DNA of 64,000 nt from Qipengyuania proteolytica (GCF_019711565.1 NZ_JAIGNN010000001.1:496001-560000); one strand, 5' to 3'. Positions 36,101 through 44,476 are shown, counted from the first letter of the stretch. Made by a program: numbers and translations. Notes: generated by a model from the letters alone, not told the origin.

Positions 36101-37841
36101 CGAGCCGGAAGTCGTGGATCGTCCCGAGCCGCCCGTTGTCGAGCACGGTCGGCATTTCGGACTGCACGTGGAAGCCGAAATTCTCGAGCGCGGGCACGCC
36201 TTCTGACAGCGGCAGGCTGCCTTCCGACTGGTAGAGCTTGAGGCGCAGGCAGCCGACGGGGTCGCGATCGCAGTAATACATGCGCGCACCGCGCACGATC
36301 TCCTCGTTCTCGATACTGGCGCCGAGCTGGTGGAGCCGGGCAATGTCGATCGCGGCGTCGTGGGGGCCGAAGCGGCCACGGAAGGCGGTCGGGAAGCTCT
36401 CGGCGAAGCGCAGCGCGAGTGCGGCGGCGCGCGAGGGCTCCTCGATCTTCGCCAGTTCGGCCTCGACCGCCTCGCTCCAGCCGCGCAGCAATGTCTGCAG
36501 GCTCTCCTCCAGCGCCTCCTCGTCGGGCGCGGTCGAGCCTTCGCGAATGTCGAGCACGAAGCGCAGCATGGCGAGGTTGCCGCCCTCGACCTCGAGGCTC
36601 CAGTCGAGCAGGCGCGCGCCGGCGGCCTGTTCGAGCATGGCCTTGATTTCGAGCCGGACCTGCGTCGCGAGCATGTCGCGCGGCAGCCAGACGAAGGCGA
36701 ACAGGTGACGCGCCAACGGCGCGGCGACCAGCGTCAGGCGCGGGCGCGGTCGGTCGACCAGGCTCATCATGGTGGTTGCGACGCGCTCAACGTCTTCTTC
36801 TGGGAAGCCGATCAGGAGGTCGTGCGGCAGTGCGGTCATGGCATGGACCAGCGCCTTGCCGCCGTGGCCGGTCTCGTCGAAACCATACCGGTCGTGCAAT
36901 TCGTCCAGCTGGCCGCGCAGGCGCGGCACGGCGCGCGGCGGTGCGGCGAGCGCGGCGCTCGTCCAGACGCCGGCATGGATCGACAGCGCGGCGAGCTTGC
37001 CGCCTTCGCGCACCGGCACGATGAAGAGGTCGAGCGGGACTCGGCGGTGGACCTGGCTCATGTGATTGGCCTTGATCACCAGCGGAATGCGGGTGTTGGC
37101 CGTGTTCTCGAACCACGCGAAGGCGCGTTCGAACGAGGCTTCCGCCAGCAGTTCGGGGGTGCTCTTGCGGCAGATGCCGAGCGGCTTGTCCTGCGTCCCG
37201 TCGCGATGGCGGGTGACGTGGCCGAGCTGGGTCAGCATGCCCGAGTTGAGCCATTCGAGCAGAGCGGCACCTTCGCTGTCGGCATCGGCGATGCGTTTGG
37301 CATCGGTTGCCATGGCCTTCTGCAGCTTGGGCCAGTCGGCCACCGCCGCCCGCACGTCGGCCAGCGTTTCCCTGATCGTGGCCTCGAGCGTGCGCCTGGT
37401 CTTCGCATCGACGCGGGCGGTCTCGATGTAGATCATCGATTCCCAATAGGCGTCATCGGGATCGCCTTCGGGCAGCACGGACAGCGCGCCATCCTTCTTG
37501 CGTTCGACTGGCACCACGGGGTGGACGAGGCGGTCGATCGAAAGGCCGAGCGCGGCAATCGCCGCGGCGATCGAATCGACCAGGAACGGCATGTCGTCAT
37601 TGACGATGGCGATCCGCGTGAAGCGGCGTTCCTCGGTGGCGCTTTCGATGTGGATCGTCGACTTGCCGAATTCGCGCACGGCGGCCGTGTCGCCGAGGAA
37701 ACGCGCCGCTTCTTCGAGCCGGTCCTTGGCAAAGGGCGTGTCGCCGCGCAGCAGCGACTGGCGCATCCGCTCGGTCAGATCGCCGAGGAGCTTCTTGGGG
37801 AGTGCGGCCGACTTGGCCTTGGCTACGCTGTTCGAACCCAT
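33135..37841 (-). CDS. gdhB: NAD-specific glutamate dehydrogenase, large type
   Basis: 1568 residues, the very large bacterial NAD-GDH class that deaminates glutamate to 2-oxoglutarate and ammonia. The N-terminal about 700 residues are regulatory, with ACT-like parts (FLVDSIAAAIAALG). The catalytic core starts near residue 760: GIHLRAGPVARGGLRWSDR, KGGFYPKQLP, a Rossmann part with GCGDMSGDVFGNGML and a terminal part with FGGIGTYIK. Length and motif order match family members of about 1550-1620 residues. Long open frames on the opposite strand are products of high GC. In low-nitrogen cells this enzyme recycles amino acid nitrogen. The gene symbol follows common use and is not certain. Confidence 0.95.
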   Translation of the reverse strand: MGSNSVAKAKSAALPKKLLGDLTERMRQSLLRGDTPFAKDRLEEAARFLGDTAAVREFGKSTIHIESATEERRFTRIAIVNDDMPFLVDSIAAAIAALGLSIDRLVHPVVPVERKKDGALSVLPEGDPDDAYWESMIYIETARVDAKTRRTLEATIRETLADVRAAVADWPKLQKAMATDAKRIADADSEGAALLEWLNSGMLTQLGHVTRHRDGTQDKPLGICRKSTPELLAEASFERAFAWFENTANTRIPLVIKANHMSQVHRRVPLDLFIVPVREGGKLAALSIHAGVWTSAALAAPPRAVPRLRGQLDELHDRYGFDETGHGGKALVHAMTALPHDLLIGFPEEDVERVATTMMSLVDRPRPRLTLVAAPLARHLFAFVWLPRDMLATQVRLEIKAMLEQAAGARLLDWSLEVEGGNLAMLRFVLDIREGSTAPDEEALEESLQTLLRGWSEAVEAELAKIEEPSRAAALALRFAESFPTAFRGRFGPHDAAIDIARLHQLGASIENEEIVRGARMYYCDRDPVGCLRLKLYQSEGSLPLSEGVPALENFGFHVQSEMPTVLDNGRLGTIHDFRLDLKQDGDPKGLIERADAIEEAIAAVLNGEAENDVFNRLVPEAGLSASEANWLRAFYRCLRQIGVGFTIYTVVDALAAAPDVTRALVALFTARHDPEFGSGRDKAIEDARTAIKRGLSKVKAINDDRLLRLYNALIDAILRTNAFAPAAQEALAFKIDSARVPGLPKPVPYREIFVYSRRVEGIHLRAGPVARGGLRWSDRRDDFRTEILGLMKAQRVKNAVIVPTGAKGGFYPKQLPNPANDREGWAAEGRASYEIFIRTLLSVTDNIVKDKVVHPGSVVITDGEDPYFVVAADKGTATFSDVANAIAQSRDFWLDDAFASGGSKGYDHKAMGITAKGAWVSVQRHFLEMGVDVQSDPVEVVGCGDMSGDVFGNGMLLSKAIKLVAAFDHRHIFLDPDPDPAKSWKERKRLFDLPRSSWEDYDSELISRGGGVFPRDSKSIKLSKAMQAKLGVEEAEMEPEALISAILKAPVDLIWFGGIGTYIKARAENNAAVGDPANDPLRVDAADVRARVIGEGANLGITQAGRIEFAQGGGRGNTDFIDNSAGVDCSDNEVNIKIALAAAKRTGKLSEPKRVELLESMTDEVADIVLEDNRLQALALSIAEIGGARAMASQRHLIETLEAGGNLDRRTEGLADDQSLMRRAADGHGLTRPELAVLLSSSKLVLQAAIENSDLADDTLLEATLFEAFPEPMRGRYKAQIAGHRLRREIIATKLANRIVNRLGMVHPFELAEEEGVELAQVAAAFVMVEELFDLRTLWDTLDTAAMPESARLLLFDRLAGATGNLMSDVLRSASGKVEPSAMVAELGKGVKILSDATDELLSADSRKQSAQLEQRLVDAGAPQKIAARVSHMFDLDGSVGLAKLASETGIDPKSLTLGFTEVGKRLGLDWAQAIAALMSPSDVWERLLVSGLARDFQQMRLELLRKLSRRKDAKKDMPGTVAKWAEEQDAAVRSFRSMIARAQAQSPVAPAMLAQVASMARNMLGR

Positions 37842-38018
37842 CGGGGGCCTCTCGTCTATCGCCGTATTATCGTATCACAGCCGCGCAATTTCCGAGTCGT
37901 GCCGCTGCAATGTCAGGAGCCGCGCCTAGGCCTCTTGCCGGACCGCCGCAAGGTGCCGCGCGCGTCATCGTGCAATCCTATGCAGAAAGGCGGCCGGGGC
38001 GCGCTGACGTTACGGCGC

Positions 38019-38996
38019 TCAGGCGCTCAGCGCATCCAGCGTGAGTTCCAGCGAACGGATGCGGGCGGCGGGATCGAAGGTGCTGCCGCCGAAGATGATC
38101 TCGTCGGCCGCAGTGCGCGCGACGAACGCCTGGACGGCCTCCTTCGCCATGGCGGGTGTGCCGATCGCCGCCGCCTGGCCGATGTGTGCGAGCATCGCCT
38201 GTACCTGCGCGGGCAGGCTGTCGCGATAACCCTCGACAGGGGGCGGCAGCTTGCCCGGGCTGCCGGTGCGCAAGGCGACGAAGGCCTGCAATTGCGAACT
38301 CGCGACGAATTCCGCCTCCTCCGCCGTATCGGCGACGAACAGGTTCATCGCGGCCATCACATGGGGCTTGGCGCAGGCTTCGGAAGGCTGGAAGTCGCGC
38401 CGATAGATTTCCAGCGCCGCATCGAGGTGATCCGGCGCGAAATGGCTGGCGAAGGCATAGGGCAGGCCGAGCCTTGCGGCGAGCTGCGCGCCGAACAGGC
38501 TCGATCCCAGCATCCAGAATTCGGGCTTCGCGCCGAGGCCGGGCGTCGGGTGAATGGTCGTTTCGCCGGCCATCAGCGCCATCAGCTCGACCACGTCCTG
38601 CGGGAACATTTCGGCGGCGCGGTGGAGGTCCTTGCGCAGCGCGCGCTGCAGCTCGGGCCCGGCGCCCGGTGCACGCCCGAGGCCAAGATCGACCCGTCCC
38701 GGGAACAGCGCGTCGAGCGTGCCGAACTGCTCGGCGATCTGGAAGGGCGTGTGATTGGGCAGCATGATCCCGCCCGATCCGATACGGATGGTCGAAGTGG
38801 CATTGCCGACATGCGTTAGCACCACCGAGGTCGCGCCGCCCGCAATGCCTTCCATCGCGTGGTGCTCGGCCACCCAGAAGCGCTTGCACTCGGCGGCTTC
38901 GGCAGCGCGGGCGAGATCGGTGGCAGAGGCGAAGGCGTCGCTTGGCGTGCCTCCCTCGCGCACGGGGACGAGATCGAGGACCGAGAAATCCGTCAT
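38019..38996 (-). CDS. LLM-class flavin-dependent oxidoreductase
   Basis: 325 residues, luciferase-like TIM barrel. Begins SVLDLVPVREGGTPSDAF and has RFWVAEHHAMEGIAGGATSV, IRIGSGGIMLPNHTPFQIAEQFGTLDALFPGRVDLGLGRAPG (in parts), typical of group 1 LLM proteins that use FMN. Substrate unknown. It starts in an ATGA overlap with a TPR protein gene, which itself follows a hydrolase gene, forming a three-gene operon. Confidence 0.92.
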   Translation of the reverse strand: MTDFSVLDLVPVREGGTPSDAFASATDLARAAEAAECKRFWVAEHHAMEGIAGGATSVVLTHVGNATSTIRIGSGGIMLPNHTPFQIAEQFGTLDALFPGRVDLGLGRAPGAGPELQRALRKDLHRAAEMFPQDVVELMALMAGETTIHPTPGLGAKPEFWMLGSSLFGAQLAARLGLPYAFASHFAPDHLDAALEIYRRDFQPSEACAKPHVMAAMNLFVADTAEEAEFVASSQLQAFVALRTGSPGKLPPPVEGYRDSLPAQVQAMLAHIGQAAAIGTPAMAKEAVQAFVARTAADEIIFGGSTFDPAARIRSLELTLDALSA

Positions 38997-39832
38997 TCGG
39001 CAAGCTGCTCCAGATAGGCGCGGGCGCGGTTGGCATCGTCGCTGTCGGGCGCGACCACCAGCACCGATTCGAAGCTGCGCCGCGCATCCGCATCGCGTCC
39101 GCTGAGCGCGGCGATCACGCCCGCCTCGAGCCCGATGGGTGCGCTGCGCGGGTCGAGCTCGGCAGCGCGTTCGATCTGCTGCTGTGCTTCGCCAAGTCGT
39201 TCGAGCCGGCGCGAAAGCGTGGCGGAGAGCAACCAGACGCGCGCATCCTCAGGCGCCAGCTCGCGCGCCGAGGCAAGCGCAGCGACCGCGTCGTCGGGCC
39301 GTTCTGCGGCGACCAGTGCGCGGGCGCGGTCCATATGCAGACCGGCCGCCAGCGCAGGGTCTCCCGCCGCCACCGCATGGGTGATCGCCTGCGCGAACAG
39401 CGGGTCTGCGGTCGCGGGCTTGCCGTCGGCCAGCGCCGCATTCCCGGCCATCGCCGCGAGCCGCGCGCGATAGGCGGGAAGCGTGTCGGGCGCTTCCGCA
39501 CTCGCGACCTCGAAAATCTCGCGCGCCTCGGCAAAGCGTTCCAGCCGCACGAGGCCGAGGCCCAGGCAATGCGCCGATTGCGCCAGCTCGAGGTCGCTCT
39601 CGACCTGGCCGCGCCAGGCATTGGCGAAATCGAGCGCGGCCTCCGCATCGTCATTGGTCAGCGCAAGGCAGCGAGCGAGGTAGTCGCTGCGCTGCGAAAC
39701 CGTCGCGGCAGGCTCGCTCTCGCCCTCGCGCGGTGGCCGGTTGCGCAGCTCGTCGGGCACATCCCCGATCGTGCCGAGCGAGGGATTGGGGCCGACCTGC
39801 ATCAGGAACAGGGCAAGAAGGGAAGCAAGCAC
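38993..39832 (-). CDS. Tetratricopeptide repeat protein, probably exported or anchored
   Basis: 279 residues with GTG start at 39832, directly after the stop of the hydrolase gene. The first 20 residues (MLASLLALFLMQVG) are hydrophobic and may be a signal or anchor. From about residue 60 to 270 there are several TPR-like helical pairs (ARCLALTNDDAEAALDFANAW, HCLGLGLVRLERFAEARE, RALVAAERPDDAVAALASAREL). It is a likely protein-binding scaffold; the partner is unknown. Codon use matches the neighbours. Confidence 0.85.
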   Translation of the reverse strand: MLASLLALFLMQVGPNPSLGTIGDVPDELRNRPPREGESEPAATVSQRSDYLARCLALTNDDAEAALDFANAWRGQVESDLELAQSAHCLGLGLVRLERFAEAREIFEVASAEAPDTLPAYRARLAAMAGNAALADGKPATADPLFAQAITHAVAAGDPALAAGLHMDRARALVAAERPDDAVAALASARELAPEDARVWLLSATLSRRLERLGEAQQQIERAAELDPRSAPIGLEAGVIAALSGRDADARRSFESVLVVAPDSDDANRARAYLEQLAE

Positions 39833-40573
39833 TCAGGCGTCTCCGGATAGCGCGGCGACCGTGCGCAGCAGCAGGGCGATGTCCTGCGGGCGCGACAGCC
39901 GGTGTTCGCCGTCCTTTACCAGCGTGACCTGTACGTCGCCCGAACGCAGCGCCTCGGCCAGCCGCATGCTGATGGCCCAGGGCACATCGGCGTCGCGCTG
40001 GCCGTGAAGCAGGCGCACGGGGACGTCGATCGGCACCGTGGCGTCAAGTTGGCGCAGCGCCTGCCCGTCGGCGAAGAAGGAGGGGTGCATCGGCGTCGGT
40101 TCGGGGCCGTAGGGATTGGGGTCATGGACCGTTTCACCCGCGGCCAGTTTCGCCTTGTCGGCGTCGGAACGGCCCCAGTCGGTGAAGTCGGGCGCCGCTG
40201 CGATGCCGACCATCCCGGCCAGCCGCTCTTCCAGCGCCTGCGCCACAAGCAGCATCAGCCACCCGCCCATGGAGGAACCGATCATGAGCACCGGGCCGCC
40301 CACGCTGGCATCGACCAGCGCCACCACCTCGTCGCGCCAGCGTGAAAGCGTGCCGTCGGCGAAGGTGCCGTCGCTCATCCCGCAGCCCGAATAGTCCAGC
40401 AGCAGGCAGGCCTGCCCGCGCGCGGTTGCCCAGTCGAACAGCGCGGTCGCCTTGCCGCCCGCCATGTCGGACATGTAGCCGGGCAGGAAGACCAGCGTCG
40501 GACCGCGACCCTTGGCATGGCGGAAGGCGATCCGGCGTCCGTCCGGCATCGTGTGGAACTGCGTGTCGCTCAT
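39833..40573 (-). CDS. Alpha/beta hydrolase fold protein
   Basis: 246 residues. PTLVFLPGYMSDMAGGKATAL gives the oxyanion loop, and IGSSMGGWLML contains the nucleophile elbow G-x-S-x-G with Ser near residue 97. Asp (RLLHGQRDADVPW) and His (KDGEHRLSRPQD) of the triad are in place. Serine hydrolase of the BAAT/dienelactone-like group, cytoplasmic. Stop and the next start are back to back (TGA-GTG). Confidence 0.92.
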   Translation of the reverse strand: MSDTQFHTMPDGRRIAFRHAKGRGPTLVFLPGYMSDMAGGKATALFDWATARGQACLLLDYSGCGMSDGTFADGTLSRWRDEVVALVDASVGGPVLMIGSSMGGWLMLLVAQALEERLAGMVGIAAAPDFTDWGRSDADKAKLAAGETVHDPNPYGPEPTPMHPSFFADGQALRQLDATVPIDVPVRLLHGQRDADVPWAISMRLAEALRSGDVQVTLVKDGEHRLSRPQDIALLLRTVAALSGDA

Positions 40574-40618
40574 GGCGTCACGCTGTCGAGCGGCTGGCGC
40601 GCGAATGCAAGCCCGGCG

Positions 40619-41692
40619 TCAGAAGAACTCGAATTCCTCGACGTCGGGATCGTCCTTGCACATCGACTCGAGGGCGGCGAATTCGCTTTTCGTCAGCACG
40701 GGCGGGTAATCCTTGCCCTTCCTTGCCGCGGCCTTGAATGCCTTGGCGCGTTCGCCCGCCGCCGGGTGGCTGGCGAGCCAGCCGACCATCGCATTGTCCT
40801 CGCCGTCGCCATATTCTTCCGCCATGCGCTCGAAGAAATCGGCGGCACCAAGCGGCGAGACATTGCTTTCGGCGAGGCGCGCGCGGGCGTAGCTGTCGGC
40901 CTCGCGCTCGGCATCGCGCGAATAGCCCATCGAAGCGACGCCGAAGACCGTGTCGCCCACGCCCGAGTTCGCGCCGGCGAGCAGCACCGACATGCCGAAC
41001 TGGCGCAGCAGAGCGGTCATCACGTGCCGCTCGCGCACATGGCCGACCTCGTGGGCCAGCACGCCTGCCAGCTCTTCCGGGCTTTCGGCCTGCTGGATGA
41101 TCCCGTCGAACAGCAGCACCTGCCCGCCAGGCAGCGCGACCGCATTGACCATGTCGATGTTGGCGACGCCGGCGGTGACCTGCACCTTTGCCGGATCGAC
41201 CTCGTCGAGCAGCTTCGCGAGCGCGGCATCGCCCTCGGGCGTGTGACATAGGCGCCCCCCGAAATCGCCGATCATCGCCTGGCCGAGATTTCGCTCCCAG
41301 CTTTCGGGGATGCGCGGGCCGAGCCACTCGGGCGCGGTCATGAACAGTGCCACGGCGGCCGCGCTGGCGACCGCGAAGATCGCCACCGCCTTGCCCAGGC
41401 CGAGCCGGTCGATCCACCCGCCATAGGTGCTTTTCGCCGGCAGATGCCGCGCGAAGCTAGGCGGCATGTCGGTGGGCAGGGTGAGCCGGAAATCGGGCTC
41501 GCTATCGCGCCGGTAGATCACCCGATCGCCATGGCTCTCGCCGAAGCGCAGATCGTCGAGCGGCACGTCGAGCGCCGAATGGGCGGAGCGGAGCGACAGG
41601 CGGTCGAGCCCGTCCCAGCGCGCCATGCCTACGTGGCGGACGGCGCTGTGCCCGTCGTACCAGCTGGCCGCGACTTCGAAATTGGGCTCCAT
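40619..41692 (-). CDS. M48-family membrane metallopeptidase
   Basis: 357 residues from ATG at 41692. The N-terminal about 85 residues form a small beta-rich domain (WYDGHSAVRHVGMARWDGLD), then one membrane segment near 95-115, then an M48 protease domain with zinc motif LAHEVGHVRERH (HExxH) near residue 235 and the third ligand region EREADSYARARL. Related to HtpX/Oma1-type quality-control proteases of the inner membrane or periplasm. It follows the DUF898 gene by four bases, as commonly found in this group, where the two may act together on membrane protein turnover. Confidence 0.9.
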   Translation of the reverse strand: MEPNFEVAASWYDGHSAVRHVGMARWDGLDRLSLRSAHSALDVPLDDLRFGESHGDRVIYRRDSEPDFRLTLPTDMPPSFARHLPAKSTYGGWIDRLGLGKAVAIFAVASAAAVALFMTAPEWLGPRIPESWERNLGQAMIGDFGGRLCHTPEGDAALAKLLDEVDPAKVQVTAGVANIDMVNAVALPGGQVLLFDGIIQQAESPEELAGVLAHEVGHVRERHVMTALLRQFGMSVLLAGANSGVGDTVFGVASMGYSRDAEREADSYARARLAESNVSPLGAADFFERMAEEYGDGEDNAMVGWLASHPAAGERAKAFKAAARKGKDYPPVLTKSEFAALESMCKDDPDVEEFEFF

Positions 41693-41696
41693 CGGC

Positions 41697-42788
41697 TCAG
41701 ATCGCGCCCATGTCGAAGGCGTCGAGCAGGCCTTCGCCATGCTTCACGGTCTTCGTGGTCGACTGGGTCAGCTCGTCGAGCATGATTTCGCCACGCGCCT
41801 CCATGTGCGTCATGAAGAACTTCCAGTGGCGATAGGACAGGAAGATGAGGCCGATGCCGAGCGTCAGCACCACCAGCAGCGCATCGCCCAGCAACAGCTT
41901 CACCCAGTCGAGCGTCGAAGCCTCGAAGCTGAATTCGAGATCCTTCCACCGCGTCGCGCCGACCACCTCGCGGTAGAACTTGGCGTAGAAGGCGACCGCG
42001 ATCAGGCCGAGGCCGAGGTAGAAGAAGAGAAACAGGCCGATGATGCCGAACACGCCGCCCACGGCCATGCCGTCCTCTCCGCCGATGCCATAGCCTGCCA
42101 GCATGCCCATTCCGGCCATGATCGCACCGCCGATAAACAGGACGAAGGGGGCGAGGTAGAACAGGAGATAGCGCCCGAAGATATTCCCCGCCTCGGCATG
42201 GGCTTCGAAGCCGTAGGGGCCGAAGCTCATCTTGCCCCAGCGCTCGTTCCACAGGCTGGTCATCGACCAGGGCACGAGCAGGCCGAACGGGACCCAGGCG
42301 ACCACGGTCTTCCACATGTAGGACAGGCCGAAGACGAAGCCATTGTCGTCGCTGCCGCCGCGGATGCCCCGCCAGCGGGTGCGCGAGAGGCGATACCGCA
42401 AGGCGCGGAAGCGGGCGACGCCCATCAGGTAGAAGATCGCCACGAGCGCGCCCAGAAAGAGCGCGCCGCCAAGCGCTTCGTAGCCGCGGGCAATGAGCGC
42501 CTGCGCACCGAACGACACGATGAAATAGGGAATGCCGAACAGTGCGAGGACGATCAGGAAGCCCAGGAACAGCTCCTTGCCCGTGCCCGCCCATTCGAGC
42601 CGTTCGTCGACGAAGCGGCTGCGCGACCACAGATACTGCCGCTCGCGGGTGGTCGCCCAGAAGCGATAGATGCCCAACGTGACGATGGTCAGCAGCAGGT
42701 TGGTGAAGGCGATCGGGGCGAATTCGCGCCAGTTGCCTTCGAACGCGAAAGCGCTGTCGCCGCCTTCGGCTTCGTAATGTCCGTGCAT
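41697..42788 (-). CDS. DUF898 (YjgN-like) membrane protein
   Basis: 363 residues with about eight membrane segments. DUF898 motifs include FEGNWREFAPIAFTNLLLTIVTLGIYRFWATTRERQYLW (in parts) near the start and RYRLSRTRWRGIRGG in the middle. The function of the YjgN family is unknown. ATG at 42788 matches the family start MHGHYEAEGGDSAFAFEG. It is likely co-transcribed with the M48 gene downstream. No terminator is seen between it and the XRE regulator gene upstream (78 bases). Confidence 0.88.
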   Translation of the reverse strand: MHGHYEAEGGDSAFAFEGNWREFAPIAFTNLLLTIVTLGIYRFWATTRERQYLWSRSRFVDERLEWAGTGKELFLGFLIVLALFGIPYFIVSFGAQALIARGYEALGGALFLGALVAIFYLMGVARFRALRYRLSRTRWRGIRGGSDDNGFVFGLSYMWKTVVAWVPFGLLVPWSMTSLWNERWGKMSFGPYGFEAHAEAGNIFGRYLLFYLAPFVLFIGGAIMAGMGMLAGYGIGGEDGMAVGGVFGIIGLFLFFYLGLGLIAVAFYAKFYREVVGATRWKDLEFSFEASTLDWVKLLLGDALLVVLTLGIGLIFLSYRHWKFFMTHMEARGEIMLDELTQSTTKTVKHGEGLLDAFDMGAI

Positions 42789-42866
42789 GTGGAAGAAATA
42801 ACCCCTTCGATCCCGTGCACCAAATGCTCCGGTATCGAAGGGGGAATGTCAATCGCCGTCTTGGCA

Positions 42867-43061
42867 CTATACTTCGCGCTGAAAGATGTCTTCTATCGGG
42901 AGGCCGAAGACATCGGCGATCCTGAAGGCGAGCGGTAGCGAGGGATCGTAGCGACCCGTTTCGATCGCATTGACGCTCTGGCGGCTGACCGCGAGCCGTT
43001 CGGCGAGGTCCTGCTGGCTCCAGTCACGCTCGGCGCGGAGCACCTTGAGGCGGTTCTTCAT
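42867..43061 (-). CDS. Small XRE-family helix-turn-helix regulator
   Basis: 64 residues, almost only the HTH domain: NRLKVLRAERDWSQQDLAERLAVSRQSVNAIETGRYDPSLPLAF, with a C-terminal GLPIEDIFQ dimerisation tail, as in small YozG/HipB-like regulators. It starts in an ATGA overlap with a membrane protein gene and is the last gene of a four-gene operon. The inverted repeat in the operon promoter (44338-44357) is the natural candidate for its own binding site, making the operon autoregulated. That link is inference. Confidence 0.9.
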   Translation of the reverse strand: MKNRLKVLRAERDWSQQDLAERLAVSRQSVNAIETGRYDPSLPLAFRIADVFGLPIEDIFQREV

Positions 43062-43657
43062 GGCCGCAGCTCGTTGACTAGGCGGCCGATGCCGAGGCCG
43101 CCGAACCATACGAGGATCACCATGCCGAGCGAACCGCCTGTCAAGCCGCTCGCGCTGGCGACCATTTGCCAGCCGATGACTACCATCAGCGTGACGAAGC
43201 TCGCGACGAGCAACTGGCGGATGGACTGGCTACGCAGGTATTCGTCGGTCTCGTCCAGTGCATATTGGTGGATCGACCAGGCCATGCCGGCAAAACCGAG
43301 CAGGGCTCCGATGTAGGCCGCACGTTGTGCTGCCGGGCCCCAGTCGGCCGCCATCTGGCCATAGGCTAGCACGCAATAGCTGGCGAACATGAAACTGGCG
43401 GAGAGGACGATGCGCCGCCAGAACTTGCGCACCGCACCGCTCAGCGTGCCGAGCATCCGGTGGCGTTTCCAGCTGGTGAAAATGATCATCGCCGTGCAGC
43501 CGAGAATGGGGACCCAGAACAGCGCGGCATAGCGCGGTTCGGTGATGAGCCCGGTGGCGGTGGCGGCCATGGCGACGCCGAGCGAGATGACGTAGCCGAT
43601 GATCCACGGGCCGGTCCGGGGGGTGCTAGCGGCGACTTGGCGGGAGTTGGAGGACAT
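43058..43657 (-). CDS. Membrane protein with DEY-R motif, paralogue of 43718-44131
   Basis: 199 residues with five to six hydrophobic segments. Between two of them is ALDETDEYLRSQSIRQLLVASF; the neighbouring gene has a matching ALEDEYIRMLETRKALVATAL in the same position relative to its segments. I do not recognise the family beyond resemblance to small two-gene XRE/membrane protein units found in many sphingomonads. It overlaps the XRE gene by four bases (ATGA), so their amounts are linked. Confidence 0.8.
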   Translation of the reverse strand: MSSNSRQVAASTPRTGPWIIGYVISLGVAMAATATGLITEPRYAALFWVPILGCTAMIIFTSWKRHRMLGTLSGAVRKFWRRIVLSASFMFASYCVLAYGQMAADWGPAAQRAAYIGALLGFAGMAWSIHQYALDETDEYLRSQSIRQLLVASFVTLMVVIGWQMVASASGLTGGSLGMVILVWFGGLGIGRLVNELRP

Positions 43658-43717
43658 TATCGCTGGTCCCTTGTAAGGCTGACCCGGCCAACGGCGCGGA
43701 GCAGGGGGCGGGGGATG

Positions 43718-44131
43718 TCAGGCGCAGGCCTGCCGGTGACCGGTCAGCCGATTGACGAGCTGGCCGAGGGCGAGGCCGAGGCACCAAATCGGGAAGATGA
43801 AAAAGACTGGCAGGGCGGGCACGTCGGCGAACAGCTCGATCAGCCCCCACCCGCCACTGATCCCGAGCACCAGCGCCGTCGCGACCAGCGCCTTGCGTGT
43901 CTCCAGCATGCGGATGTACTCGTCCTCCAGCGCGAAGAGATAGGTGCCCATGTTCCAGATCCAGCCGAGCACGACCAGACCGGGCAGGAGCGCCCACAGG
44001 ATCACACCGGGCGTCGGTGCCGCATCGTCGGGTACGAAGCGCGAGGCAAGCAGAACGAGAGCGACATAGAGGATCGACAGCGCGATGTGCACACGCATGT
44101 AGCGCCGCGTTGCGGGAGACTTGTGCGCCAT
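43718..44131 (-). CDS. Small membrane protein with DEYIR motif
   Basis: 137 residues, four hydrophobic segments. FALEDEYIRMLETRKALVAT follows the second segment and mirrors the sequence of the adjacent paralogue. It begins one base after the stop of the 61-residue gene before it, and 60 bases separate it from the paralogue. Function unknown. Since it shares the operon with an XRE regulator, the set may respond to a signal at the membrane. Confidence 0.78.
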   Translation of the reverse strand: MAHKSPATRRYMRVHIALSILYVALVLLASRFVPDDAAPTPGVILWALLPGLVVLGWIWNMGTYLFALEDEYIRMLETRKALVATALVLGISGGWGLIELFADVPALPVFFIFPIWCLGLALGQLVNRLTGHRQACA

Positions 44132-44132
44132 C

Positions 44133-44318
44133 TCAGCCCGCCTTTGTGCTTACAGCAGAACAGGAACGACCACGACGGAGCCACATCGAAGGGAACAGGG
44201 CGAGGAGGAGAAAGGGCGCAAATTGTGCCACCTCTTCGGGCACGATGTCGAATACCGCGAGAAGCGCGGTGCCGATCATGGCAGCGGCGAGGAGGAGAGC
44301 TTTCTGGGTCTGGGTCAT
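44133..44318 (-). CDS. 61-residue membrane protein, first gene of the XRE operon
   Basis: Begins MTQTQKALLLAAAMIGTALL (ATG at 44318, preceded by AAGGAAG) and has two hydrophobic stretches: about 6-24 and 34-50, the second followed by the basic MWLRRGRS. An upstream in-frame ATG at 44351 lies inside the promoter's inverted repeat and before the expected transcription start, so it was not used. No family recognised. Ends one base before the next start codon. Confidence 0.7.
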   Translation of the reverse strand: MTQTQKALLLAAAMIGTALLAVFDIVPEEVAQFAPFLLLALFPSMWLRRGRSCSAVSTKAG

Positions 44319-44337
44319 GGGAGGCTTCCTTTTCCTT

Positions 44338-44376
44338 ATGTAAAGTCTCATTTACATGACACGCGGCGATTGTCAA
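44338..44376 (-). promoter_or_regulatory. Promoter with operator ATGTAAA-N6-TTTACAT over the -10 box
   Basis: On the minus strand TTGACA (44376-44371) is a perfect -35 box; 16 bases further is TAAATG (44354-44349), a weak -10. The -10 region lies within a perfect 7-base inverted repeat with a six-base spacer at 44338-44357. A dimer bound there would cover the -10 box and the transcription start of the 61-residue gene. The XRE regulator encoded in the same operon is the obvious candidate. Confidence 0.7.
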
Positions 44377-44476
44377 GCACACTTTCCAAAATGCCGTGGC
44401 TACTTTCCACGTCGCGATTTTGGCTTGTCATGGCGGTGTCACCCGGCGCAGGCAGGTGGGCGAAGAGGAGACCCCG

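Noticed and set aside
33612..36206. Open frame of 864 codons on the plus strand
   Set aside because: It lies entirely antisense to the well-recognised glutamate dehydrogenase and has no recognisable domain; long antisense frames are expected at this GC content.
36330..38819. Open frame of 829 codons on the plus strand
   Set aside because: Antisense to the glutamate dehydrogenase start and the LLM oxidoreductase; composition is that of a shadow frame.
44319..44351. Upstream ATG of the 61-residue membrane protein
   Set aside because: It lies in the -10/operator region, before the expected transcription start, and has no ribosome site.
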